A DNA stretch of 12,198 nt from NCBI GenBank assembly GCA_021014945.1, contig MU266825.1, forward strand, positions 1 to 12,198, given 5' to 3'. Below, one piece after another: positions 1 through 8,189 of the stretch. Position 1 is the stretch's first letter, and each line of letters begins with the position of its first letter. Source of the stretch: Leucogyrophana mollusca (taxonomy: Eukaryota; Basidiomycota; Agaricomycetes; Boletales). Both the position numbers and the translations under genes were made by a program. The notes beneath the pieces were generated by a model. That model had not been told where the DNA came from. It was given only the letters and a program-made list of their open reading frames with translations, and did not search any database.

Positions 1-616
1 GGAGCGATCGGGGTGCCCTTGTGGACGCAACGTGAGGGCTGCGCGATGGAGCTCGATGGCTTCGTCCAGGTTGGCTCTGCCGCCGAACTGGTTGAATCGA
101 GTGACAAGCGTGATAGCGAGGTTGTTCAGGGACGGGGAGCGATTGGGGTGCCCTTGTGGATGCAACGCCAGGGCTGCGCGATCGAGCTCGATGGCTTCGT
201 CCAGGTCGGCTCTAGCGCCGAACTGCTTGAATCGAGTGCGGAGGGTGGAAGCGAGCCGGGTCAGCGACGTGGAGTGTTTGGGGTGCCCCGCTGGACGCAA
301 CCTGAGCGAGACACGATAATGATCGATTGCCTGCTCCAATTTCTCTCTATGGTGACTCTCCTCGAAATCGGAATATATGCTGCGGGCAATCTCATGGACG
401 GAGCGTACAGCTGAAAGTTCCAGCTCGCTCATTTCACCCTGCCACCGAGGCTTGGCCGAGCTCTAAGACAGTGTCCCCGTCAGTATTGATAGTGTAGATC
501 ACATGAATCATGTACCTCCCCAACGACCGAGCGTTCAGCTTCGGTATGTCCAGCTCGTGCGACTTTCACAATGAGATGGCCTTCTTCGGAGGGTGCCTTC
601 TCCGGGAGAATCATAT
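1..616 (-). pseudogene. TPR-repeat protein, 5' part, frameshifted; runs off the left edge
   Basis: On the minus strand, 432 to 1 is open for 144 codons from an ATG (MSELELSAVRS...). It encodes about two and a half tetratricopeptide units of roughly 42 residues with the Agaricomycete signature, for example RPAGHPKHS, LHPQGHPNRS, LRPQGHPDRS, LNNLAITLVTRF and DLDEAIEL. Such units pack as helix pairs and bind protein partners; in these fungi they usually precede a CHAT protease domain. Upstream, 514-434 in a second frame reads INTDGDTVLELGQASVAG and 614-480 in a third frame reads GHLIVKVARAGHTEAERS. Both look like pieces of the N-terminal region that precedes the TPRs. A pyrimidine-rich stretch ending in CTAG just above 616 could be an intron acceptor. 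Two frame changes within 200 bp argue for a pseudogene, though extra introns cannot be excluded. The TPR call is firm; the N-terminal region is inferred. Confidence 0.85.
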
Positions 617-1028
617 CTAGGGAGAAAGATCAGTCTACATCGCGGCAACAGTGAGGGGTGAGGCACTTGTAAATCCGCTACTGGATCTCAGCAGATCCTC
701 AGCAGTAGCTCTTGATTCCCAAATCGACTTCCCCTCTCTCAAGTGGCCTGGGCGCACCACTTTCGGGCATTCGCACAAACGAAGCGCAATGTATGACCCC
801 CTGTCTGCTCTCCTAAATCCATACCGATACGGTCAGGCTACGTGGAGATGCTGAGTCGAGAACACCCACAGTGGAAAACAAGCGTTCCATTCGATGGTTG
901 ACTGAAGCGAGGGTGCTCGCTTGGCTGTCCGACCTTGCTTTCCGTCCACCTCGACGACGACGTAGAAGCCCATCGGGTGGTTATCAGATGGAGACAACCC
1001 AGTGGCTCCAACGACTGCAACAGTTCAA
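617..1028. other. No gene recognised
   Basis: Short open stretches exist on both strands but none has family motifs, a convincing start or codon use suggesting a gene. Part of it may be upstream sequence or an earlier exon of the minus-strand TPR gene, since a possible acceptor lies at its left border. I could not place any conserved motif here. Confidence 0.4.
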
Positions 1029-1100
1029 GTAAGTTTTGGACCGAGAAACTCGGTCAATATCCCCGCGTACCTGTGAGCGAGAATTCTATCTCTCCTTCAG
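1029..1100 (+). other. Candidate spliceosomal intron in an unidentified gene remnant
   Basis: The donor reads CAA|GTAAGT and the acceptor follows a long pyrimidine tract, TCTATCTCTCCTTCAG. The spacing of 72 nt suits basidiomycete introns. The flanks are open on both sides (before it LQRLQQF in one frame), but neither flank matches a family I know. This suggests a spliced gene once crossed here; the signals alone could also arise by chance. Confidence 0.35.
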
Positions 1101-1147
1101 TGGATTCCATGTCGCCAGGCATCTGAGATCACTTTCACGAAGCAATT

Positions 1148-1345
1148 GGCCGCTAGAGAGGGATATGGCAGCGAAATGGAGGGTAGGCGTATAGGGAAGA
1201 AGTTGGTTGCGAGGCTCGAGCACTGCGGCTGCCTGGTGCAATGCATTATGCACGTGTGGTGCGATATAACGCCCATCTAAGCTCCCTATCACAAAGGAAA
1301 TAGCCCGTTAGAGAGGTGCATGATGACGAAATGAAGGGTACACTA
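1148..1345. repeat. Weak local duplication, about 155 bp apart
   Basis: The stretch near 1151-1185 (CCGCTAGAGAGGGATATGGC then GCGAAATGGAGGGTA) resembles 1306-1340 (CCGTTAGAGAGGTGCATGAT then GACGAAATGAAGGGTA). The similarity fades outside about 40 bp. It may be an old tandem duplication. No coding role is visible. Confidence 0.35.
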
Positions 1346-1453
1346 CCAATTTGGTTCAAGGTTGGAGGGCTTTCTGAGGTCCAACACGGGATGTCAGCTC
1401 GACTGTGGGTGCGAGGCTGGGGCTGGTTGGCGGTACACCTCTCCCTTGACGCG

Positions 1454-1505
1454 TGATGGTCGTTAATCTAGGAGTGGGGTTCTTGACCGTGACGGACGTT
1501 TGTAT
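1454..1505. repeat. Dispersed 52-bp repeat, copy A
   Basis: This segment matches 9914-9965 over 52 columns with about 12 mismatches and no gaps, including an exact 16-mer GGGGTTCTTGACCGTG at 1476-1491. On the minus strand the core can be read as TVKNP in both copies, so it may be a scrap of a shared coding sequence, but I do not recognise the protein. Confidence 0.5.
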
Positions 1506-1812
1506 CAGTCAAAGGCGATAAGTATAGCCTCGAGAGCAGAATCGCGGACCGGGGCTGAAAACTTGGCTTTGAACGACGTAAGATAGTACTACGACAAGCA
1601 ATCCTAATTTAGTACTGTACACTGCTTTTGCCGTTAGTCCCAGGTTGATGGGCATGGGTATGGGGTGTGACAGACACGAGTGTTTGGTTGGTATCGGCGT
1701 TTGAACTGAACTTTGGATCTGCCCTTCACTGACACAGCTGGCGAGCTCTTCGGTATCACTACTGGCACCCTCCCACCTGCTCTGTGGACGATGTGAACGA
1801 GGTCTCTACTAA

Positions 1813-2097
1813 TGCGTCACCTGCCACACTGATCACCACCCCGCTGACATACAGCCCAATACCAAAGCGCGATCACCACCCATCCCGCTGCCACTGTCTA
1901 TCTTTGCTGGTGCACTCCTCTCATATCTTTTCGCTCAGCGCAACCTCGTCCAAGAATCACTTGCCCAGCACACCATCCGGCCTCACAGCAAGGTGCAATT
2001 ACAGCCCCGTTACAACACAGCCAAACACGCCTGGGGCGCCATGCCTCCGAATCCACATGTTGTCCCTGCCCGCAACATCATGCATCAAGGCTCGTGA
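1813..2097 (+). other. 94-codon open frame without a start; possible internal exon
   Basis: This frame is open from just after a TAA at 1810 to a double stop TGA TGA at 2095-2100. It has no ATG until near its end, so if coding it would be an exon. A possible acceptor (branch-like TACTAAT at 1807, then ACATACAG ending at 1854) would start the exon at 1855. The translation contains a hydrophobic run IPLPLSIFAGALLSYLF, followed by a polar stretch including QRNLVQESLAQ and PRYNTAKHAW. I do not recognise it. A competing frame starting at 1784 is longer but looks like low-complexity Ser/Pro/His sequence. Confidence that this is a real gene piece is low. Confidence 0.3.
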
Positions 2098-2100
2098 TGA

Positions 2101-2828
2101 CTGTGAATCCCCTGCAAAGTACGTGTTCTCTCGTCACCCATTGAGTCGTCTAGCTCACCTCCCTATGCCACTCTCGTTCCCACTGCACCGTGTCACGCAG
2201 TCATGGGACTCGCCTGTTTTCGGGCATCGAAAGCTCAGCGAATTCGCAGCAAGTATGGATGGGACGGTACGGACGAGGTTTGCTCCGTCGAACACCTCCG
2301 AGTTGACATCTACCCAGAATTCCTCCGCTCTTCCTCCACCTCTTCAGGTGATCTGACAAACGCCGTTTGCATACCGCGATCAAACCACGGCTCGGTCCGG
2401 GAAACGGAGACTAGTACGATATAAAGTGTCGCTTTTGGTAGGTCGCGGGGGTCATCGGAATGGAGATGGATGAGATATCGGCCCATGTGCAGAAGTACTG
2501 GAGCGAACGTGCGCAGGTATGTCCCGCCACCCATGTGACGTCGGAATGTGCAGATTGTTCTTTTGACGCATGATCGTCTACCAGGCGGATCACGGTGAAC
2601 ATCCGCTGGGATCTGGCGTTTGCTGCTGATTGAAATGATGTGCTCGCGTCCTGGCCTGCCCTTTGCTTTCGGCATCACCAAAGGTCGATGCCTGTCGTGT
2701 ACGGTTGGTATTATAACATAAGTCAGACGCGAATGATGACATTGACTTGAGCAGAATTCACCGCAGTAATTTACCTGACGTTACACGATTCATAAACGTT
2801 TCACGGCATTTTTGTGCTTTGTTTCACC
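2101..2828. other. No gene recognised
   Basis: Open stretches occur on the minus strand (about 2310-2680, including LRTFAPVLLHMGRYLI) and on the plus strand, but I found no conserved motif, no convincing splice pair and no repeat shared with the rest of the window. The last 130 bp are AT-richer and could be the old 5' flank of the BTB pseudogene. Confidence 0.4.
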
Positions 2829-3850
2829 ATGTCAGGCGACGGCACCCAACGAGGCAAGACACGGCAGGAGCTCCAGCGTCTCTTAGAACCTTGGATCCAA
2901 TAATTCCGACATAGTTTTGCTGCCTGACTCGTATGAACCGGGCCCAGTAGATACACGAAGCTCTGGTTCGAGGACGGCACAATCCTCCTTAGGGTCGAAG
3001 GGTACCTCCTTCGTGACCGTTCCATATTATCTTCACATACTCAAACGTTCCGCCGACTTTTCGACCTCCCCACCTGTATCACGGAGAAATCATGATAGGC
3101 TGTCCAGTCATCTATTTGCGGGACAGCTCAGCGCAGTTCATACACCCGCCGATGACGCTCTACCAGCCGTTGTGAGCCTGAGAGGGGGCGGGATAAGGGA
3201 TATTTGTTCGCTAACCATGGCGCGCTACGCACCCCACGCAGCCACCCCCGCGACTTCTCCTATTGCTTCGACCACATATCCGCCATTCTTCGCCTACGCA
3301 CGAAGCACCGCATCAGAAACTTGCGTCAAAGCGCCATCACCAAGCTCAAGCTCGGCTTCCCTCTACACTCGAGTCATTTGACAACTAGACATACACGGTC
3401 GCTCGTGGCCACGGGATAGACAACGTCATCAAGGTCGACAACCTCGCCCGTCGCGCTTCGAGATCCTCCTGTGCGCACTATACTACTGCACCTGCCCCCC
3501 AACGAGCACGATTCTCCTGGGCGATGGACTGCGTTCGTTGTTGTGGTAAAATCTGTCTCAAGGGCCGAGGACGACTCCTCCGAGCGTGACGCGGATACGT
3601 GCTCGTTCCTGCGCCGAAGAGTACAGCGCGAGGACGCCGGGAGGGACTGCGCCGACCCTGAATGTGGGCTTGAGGGTAAGGGGGACTTGCTGCGCTTCCT
3701 TCGCAAGCTGGACACATGTGCGCCGATTGCACTCAAAGGAGTTCCACCGCTGGCATATCCTGGGCTTCTGCGGGGGCTGCACCAGCGCACATGCGAGGGG
3801 TCATGGCAAGGTCAGGGCTTGGGACCTGGGAAGACCTTCATGCGTCCACC
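2829..3850 (+). pseudogene. BTB/POZ domain protein, decayed
   Basis: The pieces follow in the right order but in changing frames. Frame 3: KLWFEDGTILL (from 2958) and RSILSSHTQTFRRLFDLP (from 3018), the BTB start where the domain begins dimerising with its partner. Frame 2: IGCPVIYLRDSS (3095-3130) ending LYQPL and a stop at 3173. Frame 3 again: FDHISAILRLRTKHRIRNLR (from about 3267). Frame 2: IDNVIKVDNLARR (from 3416). Frame 1: EILLCALYYCTCPP (from 3460) with TAA at 3547. Frame 2: ICLKGRGRLL (from 3551), stop 3587. Frame 3: GRDCADPECGLEGKGDLLRF. The last piece, GTWEDL near 3823, is in frame 2. This is the layout of the large Agaricomycete BTB family of about 300 residues, a cytosolic or nuclear dimerisation module of unknown target. 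At least four frame changes and several stops mean it cannot make the full protein. The ATG at 2829 is a guess, as three stops separate it from KLWFEDG. Confidence 0.75.
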
Positions 3851-4232
3851 GTAAGATCGCACCTCGCGGATACTACGAGGAGCCCCGCAGATGCTAATAG
3901 TTTTGAATGCAACAGTTTGCATGTCGATCAATTCTGACCCACCCCCGAGCATGTTATGCCGACCTTTTACTGGCGGCGGTCCCTGAACGTACCAGGTTTA
4001 ACGATGCGACCCGATGGTGAGTTCATGCCGGCTGCGTTAGAGAATCTCGCTGGAGAGGTTAAGGTAATCGCGAAGTTGCTGTACCGGTTTGTGAGTGTCA
4101 GGGCCTAGGCGTAAGCCACGAGGGTTAAACAGATCGACGTGGGCGCCTGTGATGGATTTGATTAGATTGGGCTCCTGTGGGTTGTACAACTGTTGTACAC
4201 TGTGCGGATGGACTCAGCGTGGACTCAGGCTC
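3851..4232. other. Spacer between BTB remnant and gene X copy 1; no gene
   Basis: No coding motif is seen. A perfect 10-bp palindrome GTTGTACAAC (4181-4190) is followed at once by TGTTGTACAC. The last part, from TCCTGTGGGTTGTA at about 4173, recurs at 6862, directly after the second BTB-tail copy, which shows that the spacer belongs to a duplicated block. Confidence 0.5.
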
Positions 4233-4406
4233 CCTTCTCAAGGGTTTAAGGCACCAATGACCGAATAAGGCAACTATGGTAGACAGTTGTCAAAACTCTA
4301 CTTTTCGCGCTTTCTGTCCCAAACGAATACATTTCAATGATTTCATACCGTACCTAAACCACTTGGATTCCGACTTGAAGCTTGAAAAGCGATCGCTCAC
4401 GGCCAT
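4233..4406 (+). repeat. Conserved 5' flank of gene X, copy 1
   Basis: This flank matches 6948-7149 and, inverted, 11856-11728. Landmarks are GGCACCAATGACCGAATAAG, TTTCGCGCTTT, GTCCCAAACGAAT, TTCAATGATTTCATACCG and GACTTGAAGCTTGAA. Copy 1 has lost about 16-28 bp after GACAGTTGT, where copies 2 and 3 keep GGACGCTTTTTCGCCA. Conservation ahead of the ATG suggests that promoter or 5' UTR was copied with the gene, as expected for DNA-level duplication and not for retrocopies. Confidence 0.65.
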
Positions 4407-4680
4407 ATGTCATCAGAAGAAGACGTACGAGATAGTTTCTGGCAAGTCCTCCCTCAACTAGGCCAAAATTGAGAAGTTGCTTGATCCCGATGTCCTTCCG
4501 CCAGGCCCGCCCTCTGCCTCTACTCCGCCGCCCTCCGCAGCACCACCTAGCCCCCCTCCGCCCCGCTCCCCCGGCGCTCAAAGACGTCCCCCCCACTCGA
4601 CCTCTCCTCCACGAACTGCCTGCCGACCTTCCTCCCCTTCCTGCGTGTCTGATCCGCCGCCGTCCCGCGCATCCAGGACC
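4407..4680 (+). pseudogene. Gene X copy 1, internal deletion and stops (unrecognised family)
   Basis: The ATG at 4407 begins M-S-S-E-E-D-V-R-D, matching MLSEED in the other copies. The exon then continues as QAKIEK. Near 4495 the end of exon 1 and nearly all of the intron are missing: sequence jumps from GATGTCC straight to TTCCGCCAG, the acceptor end. Exon 2 follows with one base lost, an in-frame TAG at 4548-4550 where copies 2 and 3 have CAG, a C7 run at 4588-4594, then SPPLDLSSTNCLPTFLPFLRV and TGA at 4650-4652 in place of the Trp codon of the other copies. Similarity to the family stops near 4680 (ATCCAGGACC). I do not recognise the protein and assign no function. Confidence 0.6.
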
Positions 4681-4687
4681 GCCACGC

Positions 4688-4869
4688 CTCGATCACGTGC
4701 CCACACCCTCGATGGCACTGACCTGGACAGACGCGAGCTGCACAGTACAGTGCCGAGGACGACGCGTTATCGTTTCACAGGTATATATGGTTCATGCTGT
4801 ATTAGCGATAGACTTGAAAATTGACGCAGACACAGTGATTGCCTTTGCAGCCTGCCACAGCACGGCCCG
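4688..4869 (+). repeat. Diverged duplication, unit 1, with intron-like core
   Basis: This unit aligns with 5177-5303. Shared landmarks, in order: CTCGATCAC, then CCTCGAT, CTGGAC, ATCGTT, a CAG|GTA donor (4781), TCATG, GACGC.GAC, GTGAT/ATGAT.GCC and (T/C)ACAGCA(C/T)GGCCCG at the end. In the shared reading frame the intron region gives IDADTVIAFAA here and VDADVMIAPTA in unit 2. The GT...AG borders (4781 to 4850 or 4860) are kept in both, so the source was probably a spliced gene. The family is unknown. Confidence 0.5.
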
Positions 4870-5176
4870 ATCGATCAGCGGTGCAAATGCTGGAGGTTGG
4901 AAGGACTGGAGAGGGCGGGGCGGTGTTGGTGTGAACAGGTGGTTGGAAGAGAGATGGGAACTTACGAGGACATCTCCCATCACTGTCCCCACGCAAATCC
5001 CAGCGCCTCACCGGCCTCTGCCATTCCTCGCTGCTACGCGTTGGCCTTCGCTGCGTACACGCAAGTTCGTCCATTCCATACGCACATCCAGGCGCTTTGA
5101 TCGCACGCCAACATGCGGCACAGCTACCTGCTCCCGGGTCACACATGCCTGCCTGTTTATGGACGGACACGGACAT
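4870..5176. other. Stretch between the two duplication units; no gene recognised
   Basis: It is GC-rich and open in one plus frame through the whole stretch, but the translation is Arg/Thr/Pro-rich without motifs, as expected for open frames in GC-rich DNA. No repeat other than the flanking units was found. Confidence 0.4.
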
Positions 5177-5303
5177 CTCGATCACAGCGGACAGGCACGC
5201 CTCGATCTCCCTGGACTCGGCATCGTTGCGTCCAGGTACGTCTCATGTCCCGTAGACGACGGAGTCGACGCCGACGTAATGATAGCCCCTACAGCATGGC
5301 CCG
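5177..5303 (+). repeat. Diverged duplication, unit 2, with intron-like core
   Basis: Unit 2 of the pair described at 4688. It is about 55 bp shorter because a stretch after CTGGAC is absent. Candidate intron: donor CAG|GTACGT at 5236, acceptor CCCCTACAG ending at 5294, 59 nt, a normal size for this kind of genome. Confidence 0.5.
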
Positions 5304-5739
5304 TGCTCTCAATGTGATACCGACGCTGACTTGGTGTACCCAAGTCACGCCCGACGCATACACTCGCTTCTCCTTCGTGCAGCACATTCGACTATCGCTC
5401 GCACACGCCCCCTCAGAGATTCACGTTTTCGAGTTCTTTGTGCCTGCAGACCACATCACCCAGACAGCGCCCCTTTCGAGTTCCTTTGGCCTCTCCATCA
5501 CCTCCACACGCCTCTCGCCCATGTTCACTCCGCCTGGTTTCCAGAACTATCCGAGTATCAATTTCCAAGGCGCTGGACCTGCCAGCACCTCTGTTGGCGA
5601 TCTTACCACCCTCCCGGTTTCCAGGCCTTCATCACACACCAAGTGCGTCGCCGTGCTTGGTGCACCCTTCGCGCACATTTTGGGACCCCAAACCGCCTCG
5701 CCCTCAGTCTTCTCCACTGCCTGGCCCCTCATCACCTAA
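5295..5739 (+). other. Possible exon of an unidentified gene
   Basis: After the candidate acceptor at 5294 one frame is open to TAA at 5737-5739, about 148 codons: MARALNVIPTLTWC, then FVQHIRLSLAHAP, IHVFEFFVPADHI, FTPPGFQNYPSINF and a Ser/Thr/Pro-rich end. Joined to the preceding exon (LDLPGLGIVAS) it would be a longer product. Two other frames are also open over parts of it, and the composition is biased, so this may be chance. No domain recognised. Confidence 0.25.
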
Positions 5740-5868
5740 GAACGGGCATGGGCGATGCGATCCCGCAAACGTGGTGATGTGGCAGACCTGGCTTGAAGCC
5801 CATGTGTCTCCTCTCATTCCTCACGCGTCCCCTCTCCAGAGTCTACACCCCCCAGCGCCCGCCAGCGC

Positions 5869-6286
5869 ACGTCGCCCAACTCCTGCTCAGGCGCTCCGCC
5901 CTCATGAATATAATCGCCACCAATTACCCCTCCCCACGACCACCACCAACAAATCCCACCCTCACGATCACTACCATCCACAAACGATCCTTAGCGACGT
6001 GGCACACACACGTAACAGTGGTGCGCGGACGGCGTGCATGTCGATGCAGGGTGGGGCCGTGATCCACCCGCACACACACGTCGCCCAACTCCTGCTCACG
6101 CGCTCCGCCCTCATGAATATCATCGCCACCGACCATCCCTCCCCACGACCGCCACCAACAAATCCCACCCCCACGATTACTACCATCCACAAGCGACCCC
6201 CGGCGACACGGTGCCCACGTCGTAGTAGTGCGAGGACGGCGAGCAAGTCCGCCACGATGAGGATGCAGGGCGGGGGGCCGCGAGTC
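5869..6286. repeat. Tandem duplication, two units of about 209 bp
   Basis: Unit 1 is 5869-6077 and unit 2 is 6078 to about 6286. Both begin ACGTCGCCCAACTCCTGCTC and share CGCTCCGCCCTCATGAATAT, CCTCCCCACGACC, CCACCAACAAATCCCACC and ACTACCATCCACAA, ending near GATGCAGGG. The first 120 bp are about 90% alike; the rest is looser with about 10 bp of net insertion. Both strands carry long open frames across it (minus strand GFVGGGRGEG in both units) but nothing recognisable. Its sharpness suggests a fairly recent event compared with the other repeats. Confidence 0.85.
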
Positions 6287-6289
6287 ACG

Positions 6290-6720
6290 GGGGATGGGAG
6301 GGCCAGGGTGGGCTGGATGACTGTGACTAGATTGGTGGGTTGGCGGGCGGTGGTAGCGGGGGACGCGTTGAGGCAGAAGGCTCGTCGAAGGACGGCGAAA
6401 CCGTCGAGTGGATGGCGAATCGAGTTAAGGCTCTGGGTGACCCAGCGTTTCAGCCCGATTCATTGCCACTGGCTCGGCACGAGTACCCTTCTGGGTGCAT
6501 CTATACGAGGGTAGTCCCATCGGAGTCTCGAGCTGTGATGGGAGGGGCGGGGCAGGAGAGCTCGGGAGATTCGCAAACGTGCTGGGAGGTCAGAGGTATG
6601 CTTGTCGTCGAGGAGAAAGGGTTTAAACAAGTGGGCCCGTAAAGTTCTTCATCATCTCCTTCGAAACGCCCGACGCTAGACTGTGAAAAACCGGATGTCA
6701 CCTTCACAATTGTCGATCGA
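6290..6720. other. No gene recognised
   Basis: GC-rich sequence, then GGGTTTAAACAAGTGGGCCC near 6620. Open frames exist on both strands but have no motifs. The BTB similarity seen just downstream fades into this stretch from the right; weak matches to 3440-3520 may be very old. Confidence 0.4.
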
Positions 6721-6721
6721 C

Positions 6722-6880
6722 CAGGGCGATAGACTGCATTCGTTGTTGTGGTAAAATCTGTTTCATGGGCCGAGAACGACTCCAAGCGCATCGCAGATAC
6801 ACACTCGTTCCTGTACCAATAAATACCACGCGAGGGCACCGGGAGGGACTGCACCGACCGGTCCTGTGGGTTGTATACTA
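6722..6880 (+). pseudogene. BTB/POZ protein tail, copy 2
   Basis: Strong DNA match to 3523-3657, including CATTCGTTGTTGTGGTAAAA, GGGCCGAGAACGACTCC, GATACACACTCGTTCCTG and CACCGGGAGGGACTGCACCG. Protein pieces: ICFMGRERLQAH in one frame and GRDCTDRSCG in another, equivalent to ICLKGRGRLL and GRDCADPECG of the larger remnant. The same TGG-TAA stop codon in the other frame is shared, so that defect predates the duplication. Only the C-terminal third is present; the BTB domain itself is missing. It sits just ahead of X copy 2, exactly as the larger BTB remnant sits ahead of X copy 1. Confidence 0.75.
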
Positions 6881-6947
6881 TGCCGGTGCACCCCTCGCTC
6901 GCAAATGCAATGCCCACTGCCCGAGCGTGGGCACGTGGCCCGACACC

Positions 6948-7149
6948 CCTTCTCAAAAGTTTAAGGCACCAATGACCGAATAAGGCAACCATTGTAGACA
7001 GTTGTGGACGCTTTTTCGCCACAAAACACCACTTTTCGCGCTTTCCGTCCCAAACGAATCCATCTCAATGATTTCATACCGTACTCAAGCCAGTTGGATT
7101 CCGGCTTGAAGCTTGAAGAGCGACCGCAGAGATGAACGCAGACGGGCAG
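6948..7149 (+). repeat. Conserved 5' flank of gene X, copy 2
   Basis: This is the fullest version of the flank: CCTTCTCAA, GGCACCAATGACCGAATAAG, GTAGACAGTTGTGGACGC, TTTTTCGCCACAAAACACCA, GTCCCAAACGAATCCATC and CGGCTTGAAGCTTGAAGAGC. A 12-bp insertion (AGAGATGAACGC) lies just before the ATG when compared with copy 3. Confidence 0.7.
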
Positions 7150-8180
7150 ATGTTATCAGAAGAATACGTGCAAGACAGCTTCCCAGTCCTTCCTTACCCA
7201 GGCCAAAATCGAGAAACTCCTCGAGCCCGATATATATCCTCGCAAGCGCAGAGGGAGATCTCATGATAACAGGTACGACCTTTCCACTAGCTCCTCCCTC
7301 GTCGCCAGGCCCCGCGCTCTGCCTGTACTTCGCCGCCCTCTGCAGCACCACCCAGCCTCCCTCCGTCCCGCTCCCCAGCCGCTCAAAATCGTCCCCCCCA
7401 CTCGACCTCTCCGCCACGAACTGTCCCCCACCTTTCCTCCCCTTCCTGCGCGTCTGGTCCGCCGCCGTCCCGCTCATCCAGGGCCTCGCACCACAGCACT
7501 AGCGCGATCTCGCCCGCATCATCTGCGGGCGAGCGCCCACCCCCGAGGCTAGGGCGAGGGCACGTCTCTACGCGGGATTGCAGCTGATCTGCGCGCGATC
7601 GCCATCGAGATCAGCCAGCGCCGCTCATTCCAGAACCGCTACGCCGCCGATCTCCAGCCCGCCCTCGACGCGGGCGGCGGGTCCAGTCTCAAAGTGAAGG
7701 CATCGTTCGTGCTCCCACCGCTGTGTGACGACACCCGCTCGCCATCCTCGCCCTCGCCGAGCTTTGAGCGCACCCCCTCGCCCTGATCCTCACCCCCTCC
7801 TTCCCTGCGGTCAAGTACATCCGCAAGACCCTCTACGCGTCCCTCGCAGACGTCCTCGAGCGCACATCCACCCTCCGCGCCCTCCTCGCCACCGACCCTC
7901 CCCGCGCGTACTTTGCCGCCCATGAGGGCTGCGATGGCCGGGGAGGGGGGAGGGGGGGCAGGGCGAGGAGCTTCCAGAGCCGAGGCTTGAGCGCGCGCAG
8001 AAGATCCTCGAGGGCGGGGTGGGGCACGAGATGGGTGGGCTGGGGAGTGATGCGAGTGAGGCAAGCGCGCGGCGGAGCGTCGAGCGCCGCGCAGTGACGT
8101 TTGCGAACCGGATCAACGCACCTCCAGCGGGTGTGCCTCGTGACATCGAACTGGGCGCTAGTCGCCGCTCATGCATCAGC
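7150..8180 (+). pseudogene. Gene X copy 2, longest copy (unrecognised family)
   Basis: ATG at 7150 starts MLSEE. Exon 1 ends AEGDLMITG at a GTACG donor (7273); the acceptor TCGCCAG ends at 7308, leaving only 36 nt, probably too short to splice. Exon 2 reads PALCLYFAALCSTTQPPS, a C7 run at 7393-7399 keeping the frame into SSPPLDLSATNC and FLPFLRVWSAAVP, then a TAG at about 7500 where copy 3 has CAG. Further on: SFQNRYAADLQ, FERTPSP with TGA at 7784, then in the next frame YIRKTLYASLADVLERTSTL and RALLATDPPRAYFAA. Around 7935 another frame change leads to RLERAQKILEGGVGHEMGG and ASARRSVERRAVTF. The family seems to encode a soluble, mostly helical protein of several hundred residues. No catalytic motif is visible; function unknown. 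The 3' end is approximate. Confidence 0.6.
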
Positions 8181-8189
8181 AAGCGCCTC

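Noticed and set aside
1086..1292. Minus-strand peptide with IGSLDGRYI, suggesting a DDE transposase
   Set aside because: Only one short motif, no second or third acidic residue in context, no inverted termini; most likely chance.
3374..3790. Minus-strand open frame opposite the BTB remnant, conserved in copy 2 (ETDFTTTTNAV)
   Set aside because: The conservation is explained by the duplicated BTB tail on the plus strand; the minus frame has no family match and is lost in copy 3.
4150..4680. Very short intron (about 35 nt) between the gene X start and QAKIEK
   Set aside because: GT and CAG are present in all copies, but the size is below what splicing usually allows and there is no room for a branch site; a small indel is as likely.
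4469..5317. Longest single plus-strand open frame of this part (282 codons)
   Set aside because: It crosses the gene X remnant in a frame that is not the family's, then the intron-like repeat units. Its Pro/Arg-rich translation is a by-product of GC-rich DNA.
5438..6514. 358-codon plus-strand open frame
   Set aside because: Low-complexity Pro/Ser/His translation across a tandem duplication, overlapped by open frames in all other phases; no motif and no credible start.
7501..8064. Minus-strand open frame of 141 codons over X copy 2
   Set aside because: Pro/Ala/Gly-rich shadow of the GC-rich plus-strand X sequence; no motif and not conserved in copy 3.
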